Below are positions 12,601 to 23,837 of a stretch of DNA of 64,000 nucleotides, one piece after another. The translations under genes were made by a program, and so were the position numbers. Origin of the DNA: Mercurialis annua (taxonomy: Eukaryota; Streptophyta; Magnoliopsida; Malpighiales; Euphorbiaceae); contig NC_065574.1 of NCBI RefSeq assembly GCF_937616625.2, positions 52,046,052-52,110,051 on the forward strand, written 5' to 3'. The notes below the pieces were generated by a model. It was given only the letters and a program-made list of their open reading frames with translations, was not told the origin of the DNA and searched no databases. Numbering within the stretch: the first letter of the stretch is position 1; each line of letters starts with the position of its first letter.

Positions 12601-13026
12601 AAATTAAATAAGAGCTCTCCCATTGTAGGCTTCCAATCATTTCAAAAGCTGACCTTTGAACGGACTCTCTCTTCTTCTTCTTCCAAATTGCCCAAGTACT
12701 GCCGGTGATTCCCCTACACTAACCTCAGGCTATACACGTGTCACGAATCAGATGGGTCAGACCCTTTGACTTGACGACCACAGTCAAAAACCCTAACCCA
12801 AGAAAACAAAACCCATCTTTTAATTTCTTCATTATTTTAATATTTTTTTCAGTTTTACTTTTCCTTCTCCTATTTATTAATTCTTCCCCTTTTTTCCTCC
12901 TCCGTTTCATATTCTTCTCTCCTTTTTTCTTAAATATTTTTAAAAACTTTACCCTTTTAAAACCAATTTTTTCTTCTTTCTTGTGCTTGATTTCGATCCA
13001 CCTAAAACCTTTTTTAAGCTATTTTA
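12601..13026 (+). promoter_or_regulatory. Upstream region and leader of the HD-Zip II gene
   Basis: This stretch is GC-richer than its surroundings. It holds a CACGTG G-box inside the palindrome ACACGTGT (12734-12741), two adjacent TTGAC W-box cores (12766-12775) with an inverted GTCAA at 12783-12787, and CAATCATTT at 12634-12642, one base off the HD-Zip site CAATNATTG. The last 200 bases are CT-rich, typical of a plant 5' leader. No clear TATA box was found, so the transcription start is unknown. The motifs are seen; any regulatory use is inferred. Confidence 0.45.
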
Positions 13027-16000
13027 ATGGCGGTTAATTCTCCCAGTAGCTCCTCTAGCTTGGAGTTGACCATATCCATGCCTGGTTTCGCTTCTTCTCC
13101 TTCCGGTAAGCTCGAATCAAATCGAACCGAATTTTATTTTTATTTTCAAGATTTGTTCTTCTTTGCATGGCTATGATATAGGTTTTAGATTTAATAAATA
13201 TTTTTCCTCTCTTTAAATATGACAGTGAGAGATTTGGATATGAACCAATTACCGTCTGAAATAGCTGAAGAAGAGTGGATCACTGGTATGGAAGATGATG
13301 AAGAAAGCGCCATTAATGGCGGCCCTCCTCGTAAAAAGCTTCGTCTCTCTAAAGAACAGTCTCGTCTTCTTGAAGAAAGTTTCAGACAACACCATACTTT
13401 AAACCCGGTAATTATCTTAAACATATGATCAAAAATTTATTACCGATTATTACGGTTCATTTATCATATATATACGATCTTTAAATTTTGATGCATGATC
13501 GCCAAATGTATTCATAGCTCGTTTTAAGCAGATGTGGTGCATGTAGGATAAATTTTATACGCGCAAACATGATATATTTTTTTTGATAATTTGGGGAGGG
13601 GGAGCTCTTGTGGGAAGAATCGCCCATGACCTAGCGGTTTTCTGCTTAGCGCTTATACCATTTGAGTTAAAGCTCATTGGTAAACATGATATATTACGCC
13701 ATCGGTTTCAAACGAGTCATGGATATATTTGACGATATTTATTTTAATTTTTTTATTTGTATTTGATTGTCGGAATTTATTATATGGTGAGTGCAGAGAC
13801 AGAAAGAAGCACTGGCTTTAGAGTTGAAGCTGAGACCGAGACAAGTTGAAGTGTGGTTTCAAAACCGTAGGGCCAGGTATTACTGTTCAAAAATCCAATA
13901 TATATATTGTTCAGGTGACATTAAAATCTTTATGGTCCTCTTTTTTATAATTTTGTTGGTAGTTACGACTAAAAAAGGTGGCTACTACAACTAGCTAGGG
14001 TAGAATTAAAGTTGACAGAATATAATTTAATTATTTTACATAATCTGAATCTGATTCTTCTACTCGTATTATAGATATCGTACCTTCATTAAAGTAGACA
14101 ACGATCTTTCTCTAATTTAGCTTTGTTTTCATTTGGATATTTCATGCGATACTCTATACAATTTCCCACTTTTGGTTATATATATCATTAACATATGTAC
14201 ATGCTTTTGGTTCTTTTCATGGCAAAGGAGATAATTAAAAGTAGGCCATTTGTTATAACAATAATAAAATTATACTCAAAATTGTTACTAATATCTTATA
14301 TTTTTAAATTAGTTGAATATATGACATAATATCATAATTTCTATAATCAAAAGGGTTAGATTTAGTTTATTGACAAGTTCATTTGGTTAAAGAATCCATA
14401 TTTATTCACAATTCAAATATAATGGATATATATGTCCAAGAGTATGTTTGTGGTTATTCAATTTTACTACTTTCATATAACGATTATCGACATTCAACTT
14501 GTTATGTTTTGATAATCCAATATTTTTTTAAACAACGGAGATTACTCGATTACATTAGACCAAATTTTCCTATGTGATTGATGGATTGTCATTGTTTCAC
14601 TTGGTTGATAAGTAGCTACATAAGTAAAATTTGGACTATATCGATTGTGTAATCTCTCGTCGTTTGAAAATTAATATTGTGTTAACAAAATATAATAAAT
14701 TAAATATCGGTAACTATTACGTAAAACTATTGTAGTTGGATCGCAGCAATTTTTTTATTCCAATTAGTAGATTTTTTTTTTTAGAATTAGTTAGTTATTA
14801 ATTTGATGCATTGATATAAAAGCAATGGATAGTTTTTAAATGAATAATTTTGAGTCAAAAGTTCACAAGAAATTAATTATGTTTACTAACTATAATTAAG
14901 GTCTTATTTTGTGTGTGAATTACTTGAGATTTGTTGGTTAATGATTAGGTTAGTTTAGTAAGAAATATATATTGATAGAAAGTAGATTTTGAACATTTCA
15001 AAAGAAGTGGATTATTTGAATTCTATAGTCAATATGGGTTGCTCATACTAGATATATAAGCCGGTAGTTTTAATTCATGTTAACATTCATATGCTAGGAA
15101 GTTGCTCTTTCAATAAAATATATAAGCAAAAAACCTTCAAATAACTATTCTATGAAATATTTATGACATAAACATGACACAACAAATAGGAAGTAGTAAT
15201 ATATAAGAAAACATATTATTTGTTTGAGCTCTTGCCTTTGATCACATAACGTAAGGAAAAATAATGAACAAAGAAGAAGAATAAACTGGTTTTAAAAATT
15301 AAATAGGTGATGAAAATCAATATGACCTTGTTTTACAGTTTAACTTGTTCAACTATATTAACTATCAATTCAACCACTTAATAAAGTAAATATATATGTA
15401 TAATTTTAAGTACTATAATACATATTAAAAAAATCATTCAGATATATCTCAATCTTCAAAATTGTTAATTTTACTTCATTTTTCCATTTTAAATTTCAAT
15501 TAATCCAACTTTTTTATAATAATTAGGAAAAGACGGGCACTTGTTGGGGGAATTTAACTCACGATCTTAATAATTTTTTGTTGAGCATTTATATTACCGT
15601 GGCTGTATCTATTTTTTAAAATTAGAGTTTTTTTCACTTTAAAAACTTCAAAATATGTCTTTTATATATTTGACATTTAGTTTAAATAAATTTTTAATAT
15701 AATAAGACACTTTCCATATGATTATATATACAAAACTCTCTCATAATAAAAAAAACTACTATAAACACATCTCATATGATTTCTCCCATTCAATTTAGGA
15801 TTAACCAGATCGGCTTTTGAGTAATCGAACTGGTTGAACCATATCTGGTCAGATCCGGTCCTTAAAACATTAGAATAAAGAATGGTTTCCAGAATCAGAA
15901 AAAGGACACGTGAGGGACAGATGGCTGAGAAAACAAGTGAGCAGTTAATGATGAGGTTACTTGAAATGAGGTCATCTTTTATGTAGCAATATAATTATGA

Positions 16001-17140
16001 CATGTCTAAATATGAAGCTAATGATATCACACAACATTAACTGTTTCATAAAAGATGTTTGGTTTGTTACTCAGATCATACCTCTCTAATAACTCTTCTT
16101 TGACTCATTATTACATGCATTTAATTATGTGTTTTACTATCAATTACTACTACATGTACTAATACATTGCATTATTGAATCAAATTATGTCAATTAAACT
16201 GTTAATAATCAGTCAAAAGTAGTACAATTTGCAGTTTATGGAGTTTCTATAACTTGACATGTAACCTAATGAAGCATAAACCCTAGAAAAACTATTCAGG
16301 TACAATAAATTGGAAAATGTTCATTTATAACTTACAAGTCAAGGCAGTTATAGATCATTTAATAGTAGGGGGTGGGAGATCGTACGGTTTTGAACCAAAT
16401 TGAACCGAATCAAAACTTTACTTTTTCTAAAATCAAACTAAACCAAATTTATAAGATATAAAATATTGTAAACCGAATCAAACAAGTCGACTCGGTTGAT
16501 ATTTTTAATTTTAGTTTTTAGTTTTTTTTTGGTAATGAAATTTAACTGAAATTATGCTATTGTACAAAACCAAATCAAACCGAAAATCGATATGAAAACC
16601 TATATTCTTCTACTCCTAAAGAAACAGGTGGGGGCAAAGGCTTTAAATAATGCATGCACAATCATTTGTACCTTCAAAAGAAAATAAGCTAAAAAAATTT
16701 ATGATTTTTTTCCTTAATTTACATAAACATATTATAAAGCTTAATTTAATGATTCCCACCAAAAATTTAATGATTTTTATTTTATTACAATTATCAGGAG
16801 CAAGCTGAAGCAGACAGAAATGGAATGTGAGTACTTAAAGAGATGGTTCGGATCATTAACAGAACAAAACAGAAGGCTACAAAGAGAAGTTGAAGAGCTT
16901 AGGGCATTAAAAGTCGGTCCACCGACCGTTTTATCACCTCACACTTGCGAACCTCTCCCTGCTTCTACACTCACCATGTGTCCCCGCTGTGAACGTGTCT
17001 CCACCACCGCCGCGGCGGCGGCGTTCGACAAGGGTCCGACCACAACAGCCACGGGCTCTGCAACTGCGGCCGCCACCACCTTGTCCTCTAAAGTTGGGAC
17101 ATCACCCCTTCAATCCCGTCAATCTTCTGCAGCTTGTTGA
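13027..17140 (+). CDS. HD-Zip class II homeodomain-leucine zipper transcription factor, ATHB17/ATHB18-like
   Basis: Exons are 13027-13105, 13226-13407, 13797-13876 and 16798-17140. All introns are GT-AG and the join is 684 nt, giving 227 residues. Seen in order: an N-terminal LELTI stretch (residues 12-16) resembling an LxLxL/EAR repression motif; an acidic segment 38-54; a homeodomain at about 60-117 with recognition helix [11 protein letters not shown] (104-114); an adjoining leucine zipper with leucines at 127, 134, 141 and 148; then CPRCE (175-179), the class II signature that follows the zipper. Family members are nuclear DNA-binding dimers that recognise CAATNATTG-type sites and mostly repress; the ATHB17 branch is linked to shade and growth responses. 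The ATG is the first in frame after a CT-rich leader and matches the family start. The C-terminus after CPRCE is Ala/Thr/Ser-rich. Intron 3 is long (2.9 kb) and intron 2 carries a SINE. The class is certain; the exact orthologue is by eye. Confidence 0.95.
13579..13681 (-). mobile_element. Short tRNA-derived SINE inside intron 2 of the HD-Zip gene
   Basis: The 14-bp repeat AAACATGATATATT flanks the insert at 13565-13578 and 13682-13695. On the minus strand the insert starts with a tRNA-like A box (complement of 13656-13669), has a degenerate B box near 13617-13626, and ends in a poly(A) tail, seen as the T run at 13579. Related, more decayed copies lie at about 48.4 and 52.4 kb. Without it, intron 2 would be about 270 bp. 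Confidence 0.8.
13877..16797 (+). other. Long intron 3 of the HD-Zip gene
   Basis: This 2.9-kb AT-rich GT-AG intron separates the homeodomain end (Arg114) from the leucine zipper. It holds no recognisable gene. A block of dispersed AACCGAA/TTCGGTT-type repeat sits at about 16376-16600, which suggests transposon insertion has lengthened the intron. Confidence 0.75.
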
Positions 17141-17283
17141 TTTTAATTAATTAATTTAATTTAATTAATTAGTCTTGATTTGCTGTGTAATGATTGGTTT
17201 ATTTATTTACTTTGAAAGGAGAGAAAAGGAAATAGATAATCAAGAATGTTCATATTAGTTTATACCAAAAAGCCAAAAGATAA

Positions 17284-17289
17284 AATAAA
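17284..17289 (+). terminator. Candidate poly(A) signal of the HD-Zip gene
   Basis: AATAAA lies about 145 bases after the stop codon in an AT-rich region. It is a plausible plant near-upstream element, not proof of the cleavage site. Confidence 0.35.
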
Positions 17290-17500
17290 ATAGTGTAATG
17301 TTTTATGTATATAACTTTTCGATCTTTTATTTGATGATCTGTTGCAAATTTATCCGATTTTATATTATTAGTTTAATTGCCAACTTTTCAGCTTAAAAAT
17401 ACTAGTTTTTAGTTAAATTTGTATACAAAGTAAAATTTAAATTCCAAAATTTAAAATAAAATTAAAAATAATAAAAAGTTTATGTTTAAAATTTATATTT

Positions 17501-17797
17501 GAGTTAATGTTAAAAAAAATCACGAACTTTACATGTTTTCTCATTTTAATCATGCAGTTTAAATTTTCTCATTTTCATGCACGAATTACCATTTTTTTCT
17601 CAAATTCATGCACGATGCTGAGGTGTCACGGATCAATTGGTGTAATTCGCTGAGGTGGAGGTCATTTTACACCAATGAATGAGTGTCACTTCAGCACCGT
17701 GCATGAATTTGAAAAAAAGTGGTAGTTTGTGTATGAAAAAAGATAAAATTAAAATGAGAAAACGTGTAAAAATTATAATTTTTTTTTACATTAACCC
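17501..17797. mobile_element. Mutator-like fold-back MITE with 9-bp target duplication
   Basis: TTTATATTT flanks it at 17492-17500 and 17798-17806. The ends are GAGTTAATGTTAAAAAAA and the inverse of ACATTAACCC. Almost the whole element is one imperfect palindrome, with TTCATGCACGATGCTGAGGT opposite CAGCACCGTGCATGAA near the middle. It begins about 360 bases after the HD-Zip stop codon. Confidence 0.82.
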
Positions 17798-17806
17798 TTT
17801 ATATTT

Positions 17807-19204
17807 TTCACGATTAAATTGAAAAAGAAACAAATTTAAAACTCAAAATAAATATAAATAGATATAATATTTAAATCAATTGCGCAAATTTGAATATAAT
17901 AGATTATTAAACTATTACAGATTTACAAAGTTTACAAATTCTGAATAGATTTATAATAATTCGAAAAAAATTCACTTTAAATCTTTTTTAAATCATTAGT
18001 CCCAATGTATAGTGCATGCACATATCCATATATTATCGTTTCAATTATTTTACTAATTTTTACTAATCATGAATGGATGATTAATTAAGACTAAATTACT
18101 TTATTAAAGAAATGTAATTTCTTTGATTCCTCTGTTCTTAATTTGTTCTCCATAATGTGAAATGCTAATTAACATAAAATCTAAATCAAGAAAATGTTCC
18201 TATTTTGTTCTCCATACTTTCAGTCTTGGTGGAATTCAAACCCTTCAAAGCAACTAACCCATCTACAAGTGGAATAATAGGAAGTCCAAAAAAATTCAAA
18301 CATAAAATATGCTCATGCAACAATGTATAAGAAAAATCAGCTCTGAAAACATTATGATTATCATGTAATGAAATTACATATGTGGAAATTACGGAATAGT
18401 GATTTACAATTATTAGAGATAATAAAATTATAGTTAAAAACTCGTCTAACATTTTAATCTTAAGAATTAATTGAATATTTAATAGAATAACAGAGTTTCT
18501 ATAATTAAAAAGTATAAGGCAAAAATTCAATAATTTAATATTTATTTATAGATTTCAAATTTAAAAGATTTTTATGTGCGGAATTTGGTATCATAGCATG
18601 TTAACTAGCTGAATATATGGTTTATCTTCTCTATATATATTACACCCAATTCGATACAGATTATCATTATGGTTGAATATCGATAAAACAAATATGAAAT
18701 ACTGTTTATCAATTTGGGACAGAGCATTGACTAATTGTTAAAGTTTTATTTTATTGATTAGAAAAAATTGGAGAAACAAAAACCCTGCAGATGTTACGTA
18801 GTCTTTAATTTATGTAAACAACATTTAATAAAAAAATCATCAAAAAAACTTTATTTAAACAAAAATTGTTTTTTTTTTTTATCAATAACAAAAATTGTTA
18901 AAAGTTGCAAAATGTTTAAAAACAGTAGCTGCTCCACGTACTTAACTTTTAAGCCCATTTTTGTTCCGCTTGTGTTGAAGGCTTTAGTCACTCAAATGGA
19001 CTCCAGCAATTTGATGGCAGGCCTGCGACGTTGGGCCAATGGGTGTTACTTTAGAGAAATTTAGGAAAAATACTATGTTTTTATAAATATTTACAAATTC
19101 TACCTCACTCGTCAAAACATAGAGAAAATACTCTCCGTTTTTTAGCTTTTTATATTTTTACCCTAAAAGCTATTTTTCTTGTTTTAATACCTGAATTTTT
19201 CAAT
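17807..19204. other. Spacer; one unrecognised minus-strand frame
   Basis: A minus-strand frame at 18186-18530 (114 codons) ends in HILCLNFFGLPIIPLVDGL and further polar residues. Its first half is AT-driven and I recognise no family, so I do not call it a gene. The micro-insertion at 18858 lies here. Confidence 0.3.
18858..18899 (-). mobile_element. Micro-insertion: T run plus 6 bases between 13-bp repeats
   Basis: AACAAAAATTGTT occurs at 18858-18870 and 18887-18899, flanking TTTTTTTTTTATCAAT. The layout is the same as at 2954-2998. Confidence 0.6.
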
Positions 19205-19618
19205 AAAATACGCTGAATCTCTATTATGTTTATCTTTTTACTCTCTGGATTTATCATTGTTTTCACTCACTGTGCTTTTAGGGCTCCTGAAAATATTTTA
19301 ATGGATGAACAAGAATCTATTGTTTTTACTGGTTTTCTTTCTTTTCTCGATGGTGTCGTCGCTGCTGGCGTCTCTATGGTCTCCGCTGCCGTCCACGCGA
19401 TCACCGCTCGGATTTAAAGGATCTAATTGGATCTATATGGTGCGAGTACTAAATCTGCTTTTGCTCATCTTGAAGAAGAAGACGATGAAATTATTGAATC
19501 TCGCCGGTCGGCTATGGTGAGAGAAGGGAAGAGCGGTGGTCATAGGACGATTGAGGTGGATGAAGCCGATGTAAATGTAAAACTGATGATTTCATTAACC
19601 GGTTTTAAAAGAAGCTGA
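19205..19618 (+). pseudogene. Unrecognised coding-like relic, interrupted
   Basis: Base composition rises toward GC here. One frame gives MDEQESIVFTGFLSFLDG and on through VSMVSAAVHAITARI before a stop; another resumes as ASTKSAFAHLEEEDDEIIES and then RRSAMVREGKSGG. Together they look like a protein broken by a shift and stops near 19415-19427. I do not recognise the family. Confidence 0.25.
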
Positions 19619-20339
19619 AGTCACAAATAGTTGATTCCATTATACGGTACACAAAGATGGTTCTTAGAGACAGTGACAATGCAAATTAATTTGAAATTAG
19701 TATTCTTTTATTATTAATGTTGAATTTTAATTTATGTTTTAAGTTCATAATGTTACCCAATATTTTAATTTTCTGCAATTTTAATTTTAGACCAGATTTT
19801 GTTTCTCTATTTTTGGTTTGATAGTTAAATTAATTGTTTTGGTTTGCTAAAATAAAGTCTGAAACAATTAAAGAAGGGAGATCATTTTGTATTCATCTTA
19901 TAAAAGAATCAATAGTTAGCTTGGTTTGCTGATAAAAAAAAAGATGATCAAAATGGCTAATTAATTATGTAAATTAATTTTGCAGGTGAAAAAGCAAGTT
20001 AATTAGAGCCTACTTGACAGAAGCAAGATGATTTAACAATGATCATGTGCTAACTTTTGAGGAATATATTTCTAATGGTGTCATCGGCACTTACTATCCC
20101 ATCATGATACTTATTGCTTAATCTTTGTATGATACCTCATGGGCATATGGAGAGCAACTGGAACAACGTAAATTTTTGTTTTATTTTAGCAGTGAAGTTT
20201 TCCTTAAATTTTTGTAACTGCGGGTTTGCTAGCTGACTAGTGATTGGCAGAGCCTATGGTTTAATGACATAAGTTTATTGTGTGCGAGGGATTTGTCAGT
20301 AGTAACTAATCAAAATATTAAAAATTCCAGTAGTAGCTT

Positions 20340-21860
20340 ATTTTAAATAATTCTGCATAAATTATGCAAAATAAATTATGCAAAATAAATTATGCAAAAT
20401 AAATTATGCAAAAAGTATGATAAGATTATGATAATATTATAAAGTTATGATAATGTTATGATTAAATCATGATAAAATTATGATAAAGTACGTAAAATAA
20501 ATTTGCATAATAAGAATATGACAATATTATGATAAAGTTAATAATAATATTATGATAAGCTCATGATAAACTTATGATAATATTATGAAAATAATATATT
20601 ATTATGTATAACTTACATAAAATAAATTATGATAAGGTTATAATAATATTATGATAAAATCTTGAAAAAGTTATGATAAAGTACGTAAAATAAATTTGCA
20701 TAATAAAATGATGATAAGATTATGATAATATTATGATACTATTATGAATAATTTTGCATAAATTACGTCAAATAAGTTATGCAAAAATTATGATATTATT
20801 ATGATAATATTATGATAATGTTATGATAATGTTATAATAAAGTCATGATAAAATCATGATAAGGTTATAATAAAGTACGTAAAATAAATTTGCATAATAT
20901 AATGATTAAATTATGATGATATTTTATGATAATATAATGCTATGCTTATGATAATATAATGATAAAGTTATGATGATATTTTATGATAATATAATGCTAT
21001 GATTATAATAATTTAATGATAATATAATGATAAAATTATGATAATATAATGATAATATAATGCTATGTTAATGATAATATAATGATAAAATTATGATAAT
21101 ATAATGATAATATAATGCTATGTTTATGATAATATAATGATAATTTAATGATAATATAATGATAAAACTATGATAATATTTAATGATATTATAATAATAA
21201 TATTTTATGATAATATAATGATAATGTAATTATAATATTATGATAAGTTAATGATAATATTATGATAAGGTTATGATAAAGTATGTAAAATAAATTTACG
21301 GCATCATGATAAAGTTATGATAAGATTATGATAAGTTTATAATAATGTAATGATAAATTTATGATAATATTTTATGATAAAGTTATGATAATATTTCATG
21401 ATAATATAATGATAATATTATGATAAAGTACATAAATTAAATAAAAATAATTATGCAACAATTGTGACAAGATTATCATAATATTTTGACAATATTATGA
21501 TAAATTTATAACATGGTTATAATAAAGTACGTAAAATAGATTTGCATAATAAGATTATAATATTATGATACTTTAATGAAAATATTATCTAATTTTGTAT
21601 AAATTATATAAAATGAAGTATGCAAAAATTATGATAAGGTAATGATAATATTATGATAATATAATGATATGATAACATTATTATATGATAAAATTATTGA
21701 TAATATTATGACAAGGTTTTGAAAAGATTATGACGAGATTATACAAAAATATGTAACATTATTTTGCAAAATAATATTATGATAAAACTATGATAAAATA
21801 CGTAAAATAATTTTTATAATAAAATTATGATAAAATACGTAATAATTTTTAAAATATAGA
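20340..21860 (+). repeat. 1.5-kb ATGATAAT-type minisatellite with larger period
   Basis: Nearly all of this stretch is variants of TTATGATAATATTATGATAA. It opens with an 18-base unit (AAATTATGCAAAATAAATTA-like) in three to four copies. AAGTACGTAAAATAAATTTG recurs at about 20486, 20679 and 20873 (193-194 bases apart), with weaker copies near 21279, 21524 and 21797. Between 20939 and 21117, GCTATG recurs every 55-66 bases. There is no coding potential. Confidence 0.9.
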
Positions 21861-22462
21861 CATATTATAGAATCAATAGAAACAGTTACTCTTTCAAATA
21901 AGATAATTATATTTATAATTAATAAAAAGATTTGAAAATTCTTTAAAATTATATTATAAAAATATTCATTTAAGAACTGTTAAGCTCGCTTAAAATTGAA
22001 TTATTGTAAAAATTGGAAATAAAATAAATATTTGACATGCAAAAGAAAAAATACAAAAAATTAAAAGAATGAGTAAAAGTGGGAAAATTGATTGAAAATG
22101 GAAACAATATGCAACAGGTCACTTAAATGCATGAAAGAGAGAAGGAAAAAGACAAAAAGAGAAAGAGGAAAAATAGAAAGAAAAATAGAGACCTGACACA
22201 TGCATCAGACATGTGATATATAATAAGAGTAAAGTCATAATTATTTTTACATCGGAGAGTAAAAATATCAAATTGATAGAATTATGATGTAATTTTACTA
22301 AGTTTTCCGTGTTGAAGTACGAAACCATATTATGTTTTTATTTTAGGTAAATTTCTAAATTTCTCGTTACTTTACTTTATATATATATATACTAATATTT
22401 ATTTAATTAATATTTATTAATTAAATAAAAATTTAATTAGAAATTAATATTATTGTTAAATT

Positions 22463-22479
22463 CGCGCGCGCGCGCGCAT

Positions 22480-22532
<53 letters not shown>
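22463..22532 (+). repeat. Compound microsatellite (CG)n(CA)n(TA)n
   Basis: CG repeats run from 22463 to 22476, then CATA, then CA repeats to about 22506, then TA repeats to 22532. The whole tract of about 70 bases alternates pyrimidine and purine. Confidence 0.95.
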
Positions 22533-22537
<5 letters not shown>

Positions 22538-23353
22538 ATGTTACATTTATATGATCCATTATTATTTAACCGAATTCTATTTATTTATGTTTTGAATTGA
22601 ATTTTTTTAAAAAAATTATAACTATTTTATTAGTTTTAATACTAATATAACGTTCTAATTTCATTATAATTTCATTAATAATAAAAATAATAATATCTAT
22701 AATTCTATTACTAGATAGTGAATTATTTAAATAACTATAATAAATAAATAAAATATTATTATAATTTTCTCCATTTGTTGTGTATTTATGTTTTTTTTTT
22801 AGTATAGATAGATATTATCATACATATAGATATAAATATTAGACTTTACCAACAATGTGATCACAATAAAATAATTAAATTTACAGATAAATTTGTTTTT
22901 GTTTTTATTTTCTTTCATAAAAGCAATTTATTATGCTGTTTTTTTTTCTGTTTCAAAATTTATTACTTTTCAATACTTATTATGGGCCTTTAAGCCCAAA
23001 CAAAACCAATTTAACTCAAAATTCTGTTTATGTATCAAAGTTATTGGAGCCCAACAGTAACACTCCAACAATAAGCCCAAGCCCAAGATCATAATCCCTT
23101 TCTCTTTTCAGAAGGGAAAAGAGATTTTTAGACAAATACACCTAAAACGCATAAATATTCTCACAGCTACTATAAAAATTTAATTATAACCATAACACCG
23201 TTTGACATAAGTTTCTTTTGAAAAATACGATTCCTCCTGGCTAAGTAAACTGAACACGCTACCAGATAAGACTGTTGCCTAGCCACCAACTCGTGCGGCG
23301 GAAGCATCTCGCCGTCACCTTCCTCCTCGTCCTCATCTATCTATTCAAAATCG

Positions 23354-23510
23354 GCGGCGACGGAGATGGTGGGTTTTGGGGTTGGAACTGGGAATTCAAG
23401 CAATTGTCTTTAGTTTCAATTGTAATCAAGATTAGAAGAAGGTGTTTTTAATGGAAGAATTCGTCGGTGACGGAGATGGTGGGTTTTGGGGTTGGAATTG
23501 AGAATTCAAG
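23354..23510 (+). repeat. Direct duplication, about 45 bp, offset 110
   Basis: CGGAGATGGTGGGTTTTGGG then GTTGGAAC/TTG, GAATTCAAG occurs at 23361 and again at 23471. The stretch is GC-richer than its surroundings and follows TCGCCGTCACCTTCCTCCTC, so it may be the relic of a gene 5' end. No protein family is recognisable. Confidence 0.7.
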
Positions 23511-23837
23511 AAGAAACCATATATCAATGCCAAAAGTAGTGCATCTGATTCTATGGATTTTGCCGATACTTATTATTCTTGTATTTGCAATTATTTGTTA
23601 TGGTTTTTTTTATTTATAGTGGATGCATTCTTTGTGTTTGATAAAATACTTCAATGAAAATGTGTTAAGGTTTTCTATTCAAATATATGATTATCTTTTA
23701 TCTTTTCTATTTGGACATTGATATTATGATAGTTCCCAAATTTAGCTGCATTTTCCATTGATCTCTCTCACGTCCATCCATGAATTAATCTGCATGTTCG
23801 TCTTTTTTTAAAATTGAAGGTAAAATGGCTGCCAATT

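Noticed and set aside
12738..13037. 99-codon frame overlapping the HD-Zip start
   Set aside because: It begins at GTG, lies in the CT-rich leader and is mostly Phe/Leu/Ser from pyrimidine runs; it is a by-product of leader composition.
18186..18530. 114-codon minus-strand frame
   Set aside because: Long for this composition, but half of it is Ile/Leu-rich AT-driven sequence and no family is recognised; noted only in the spacer entry.
20340..21860. Centromeric satellite or CRISPR-like array
   Set aside because: Units are short and degenerate with no conserved repeat-spacer layout, and plant centromere satellites usually have well-kept units of 150-180 bases in much longer arrays.
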